24,384 bases of DNA from Enterocloster aldenensis. GTDB taxonomy: Bacteria; Bacillota; Clostridia; Lachnospirales; Lachnospiraceae. Location of the stretch: assembly GCF_003434055.1 (NCBI RefSeq), contig NZ_QVEX01000032.1, forward strand, positions 1 to 24,384. The letters run 5' to 3'. The position numbers were made by a program, and so were the translations under genes. Numbering within the stretch: the first letter of the stretch is position 1; each line of letters opens with the position of its first letter. Below, piece by piece: positions 23,212 through 24,384 of this stretch. Under the pieces are notes generated by a model. It did no database searches, had not been told where the DNA came from, and saw nothing but the letters and a program-made list of their open reading frames with translations.

Positions 23212-23928
23212 ATGATGATAGATAATTGGCTGTCCGTCGGGGCAGGTGTATTTCTGGTAGGCATGGTACTCTACGGACATTACCGTGGGTTCCTTAAGCA
23301 GTGCGTATCCCTGGGGGCCCTGATACTTACTATAGTTATAGTAAAAATGGCAACGCCCTACATGACCGGATTCATAAAAGACAATCCGTCCATACGTCAA
23401 AGTGCGGCCAATGTCATTTTGAACATATCAGGGTGGGAAGAACCATCTCAGGAAGAAACGCAGCTTCCCTCATCCCAGCGGCTTTTGATTGAGGGCCTGA
23501 ACCTGCCCCAGTCTGTAAAAGACGCATTACTGGAGAATAATAACAGTGAGATATACAAAATGCTGGGCGTGGACCAGTTTGCAGAATACATCAGTATGTA
23601 TCTGGCCGACATGCTCATCAATGCCATTGCGTCCATTGTACTGTTCCTGGCAGTGTATATATTGATACATCTGATTGTCAGGTGGCTGGATCTGATAGCA
23701 CGCCTGCCCATTTTATATGGGCTGAACCATATAGCGGGCGCCCTCATGGGATTGGCCCAGGGATTGCTTTTTCTTTGGGTGGCAGGATTTATCCTGAACC
23801 TGTTTTCAGCAACACCATTGGGAAAAATGCTGGAGGAGCAGGTGTATGCCAGTACATGGCTGACCTTTCTGTACCGCTACAACCTGATAAACTTTGTATT
23901 AGGCGGTATTGTCAGGGGAATCTTCTGA
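23212..23928 (+). CDS. CvpA-like membrane protein
   Basis: This 238-residue membrane protein has helices at about 8-25 and 30-50, then a soluble loop (about 57-120) with an acidic EEPSQEETQ stretch, and two or three more helices (about 125-150, 170-195). YRGFLKQCVSLGALILTIVIVKMA after the first helix is the CvpA/colicin V production family signature. Functions in this family are poorly defined. The ribosome binding site is weak, and ATG at 23212 or 23215 could be used. It is followed by a clear terminator, so it closes the operon that begins at the TPR gene or earlier. Confidence 0.82.
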   Translation: MMIDNWLSVGAGVFLVGMVLYGHYRGFLKQCVSLGALILTIVIVKMATPYMTGFIKDNPSIRQSAANVILNISGWEEPSQEETQLPSSQRLLIEGLNLPQSVKDALLENNNSEIYKMLGVDQFAEYISMYLADMLINAIASIVLFLAVYILIHLIVRWLDLIARLPILYGLNHIAGALMGLAQGLLFLWVAGFILNLFSATPLGKMLEEQVYASTWLTFLYRYNLINFVLGGIVRGIF

Positions 23929-23971
23929 TAAGAAATGATTAAGTTGTTCATATATTATATTAAATATAGAC

Positions 23972-24017
23972 AAATAGCTGGAGGAAGTTGGAAACAACGG
24001 ATGCCAGCTATTTTTTT
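23972..24017 (+). terminator. Rho-independent terminator after the cvpA-like gene
   Basis: AAATAGCTGG (23972-23981) pairs with CCAGCTATTT (24004-24013), with an inner GTTG-GAAA-CAAC hairpin in the loop and a run of seven T (24011-24017) at the end. It separates the operon from the promoter region at the right end. Confidence 0.9.
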
Positions 24018-24114
24018 AACAACCACAAAATATAGAAAAATTCAAAGAAAATAAGCATATTTAGTAGTTGTGGAATATTATTTAAAATTGTTCAAAAAAA
24101 TGGTACAAATTCCC

Positions 24115-24143
24115 TTGACATATTGATTAAGTAGTGTTATATT
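24115..24143 (+). promoter_or_regulatory. Tandem promoter P1 of a probable rRNA operon
   Basis: TTGACA (24115-24120), a 17-base spacer and TATATT (24138-24143). The start site near 24150 coincides with a hairpin: 24149-24156 pairs with 24166-24173 (one mismatch), followed by T5 (24175-24179). Assignment to an rRNA operon is inferred from the tandem perfect promoters and the leader. Confidence 0.75.
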
Positions 24144-24199
24144 ATAGTTCCACCGCGAAAAAACGGCGGGGGAGTTTTTAAAAGAAATAAAAAAAGTTG

Positions 24200-24228
24200 T
24201 TGACAGGATATGGAAACTGTGATAAGAT
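24200..24228 (+). promoter_or_regulatory. Tandem promoter P2 of a probable rRNA operon
   Basis: TTGACA (24200-24205), a 17-base spacer and TAAGAT (24223-24228). It is 85 bases downstream of P1, and the start would be near 24235. Confidence 0.75.
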
Positions 24229-24285
24229 ATAAAAGTTGCAGTCGAAAAACAAGACAACAACAAAACAAAAGAATTAAAAAAACTG

Positions 24286-24314
24286 TTGACAAAAGCAAAA
24301 GCTTATGATATACT
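24286..24314 (+). promoter_or_regulatory. Tandem promoter P3 of a probable rRNA operon
   Basis: TTGACA (24286-24291), a 17-base spacer and TATACT (24309-24314), the closest match to consensus of the three. It lies 86 bases after P2, so the three are evenly spaced. Confidence 0.85.
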
Positions 24315-24384
24315 ATCAAAGCTGTTGCCGAGACAGACAACAGACAGAGGACCTTGATAATTGAAGATTGAACAGTATGTAAAA
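24315..24384 (+). other. Leader of a probable rRNA operon (boxA-like), 16S gene beyond the window
   Basis: After P3, CTGTTG (24322-24327) and CAACAG (24338-24343) form a hairpin at the likely start. ACCTTGATAATTGAAG (24351-24366) resembles the boxA antitermination element of Gram-positive rRNA leaders (CTTTGAAAACTGAA-type). No 16S start is present before the window ends, so the rRNA itself is inferred. Confidence 0.65.

Noticed and set aside
1..24384. CRISPR array, prophage or transposase
   Set aside because: All repeats found are either in-frame coding repeats or short intergenic palindromes; no spacer-repeat pattern, integrase, phage structural gene or transposase was seen on either strand.

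Overview
The window looks like chromosomal DNA of a Lachnospiraceae member. The roughly 50 % GC, the gene neighbours and the protein style suggest Enterocloster or the Clostridium clostridioforme/bolteae group; this is an inference from recalled family features, since no database search was possible. The strongest anchor is a large Gram-positive-type SRP RNA followed by dnaX-ebfC-recR, with tadA upstream, which matches the order tadA-scr-dnaX-yaaK-recR known from Bacillus subtilis.

Region 1 (1-8700) is a purine/nucleoside-type salvage locus. A BMP-family lipoprotein, a double-NBD ATPase, two permeases, a nucleoside hydrolase and a TauE/SafE-type membrane exporter lie on the + strand with overlapping or nearly touching genes. 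A terminator-like hairpin sits after the lipoprotein gene. A convergent LysR regulator follows, and an amidohydrolase-fold gene that lacks several canonical metal ligands is divergent from it.

Region 2 (8650-13260) holds nagB on the - strand with its terminator, then a repeat-rich protein of unknown function on the + strand. That protein carries three different tandem-repeat arrays. Its reading frame is split at a (GGCC)4.5 tract, where loss of one 4-base unit would restore a single fused ORF. A radical-SAM activase of the NrdG2 type follows on the - strand.

Region 3 (13280-19280) is the housekeeping cluster: tadA, a Gfo/Idh/MocA oxidoreductase, SRP RNA, pfkA (an unusual active-site variant), dnaX, ebfC and recR. 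The oxidoreductase and pfkA are extra genes relative to the Bacillus order.

Region 4 (19280-24384) contains a 941-residue TPR/low-complexity protein with two repeat arrays and a possible P-loop-less AAA-like segment, a Cof-type HAD phosphatase overlapping it by 4 bases, a CvpA-like membrane protein and a clear terminator. After these come three tandem TTGACA promoters and a leader with a boxA-like sequence, which most likely drive an rRNA operon starting just beyond the window.

The most unusual features are the GGCC-tract frame break, a dispersed palindromic intergenic element (two full copies, with a possible end of a third at the left edge), the odd active sites of the amidohydrolase and phosphofructokinase, and the structured multi-promoter region at the right end.
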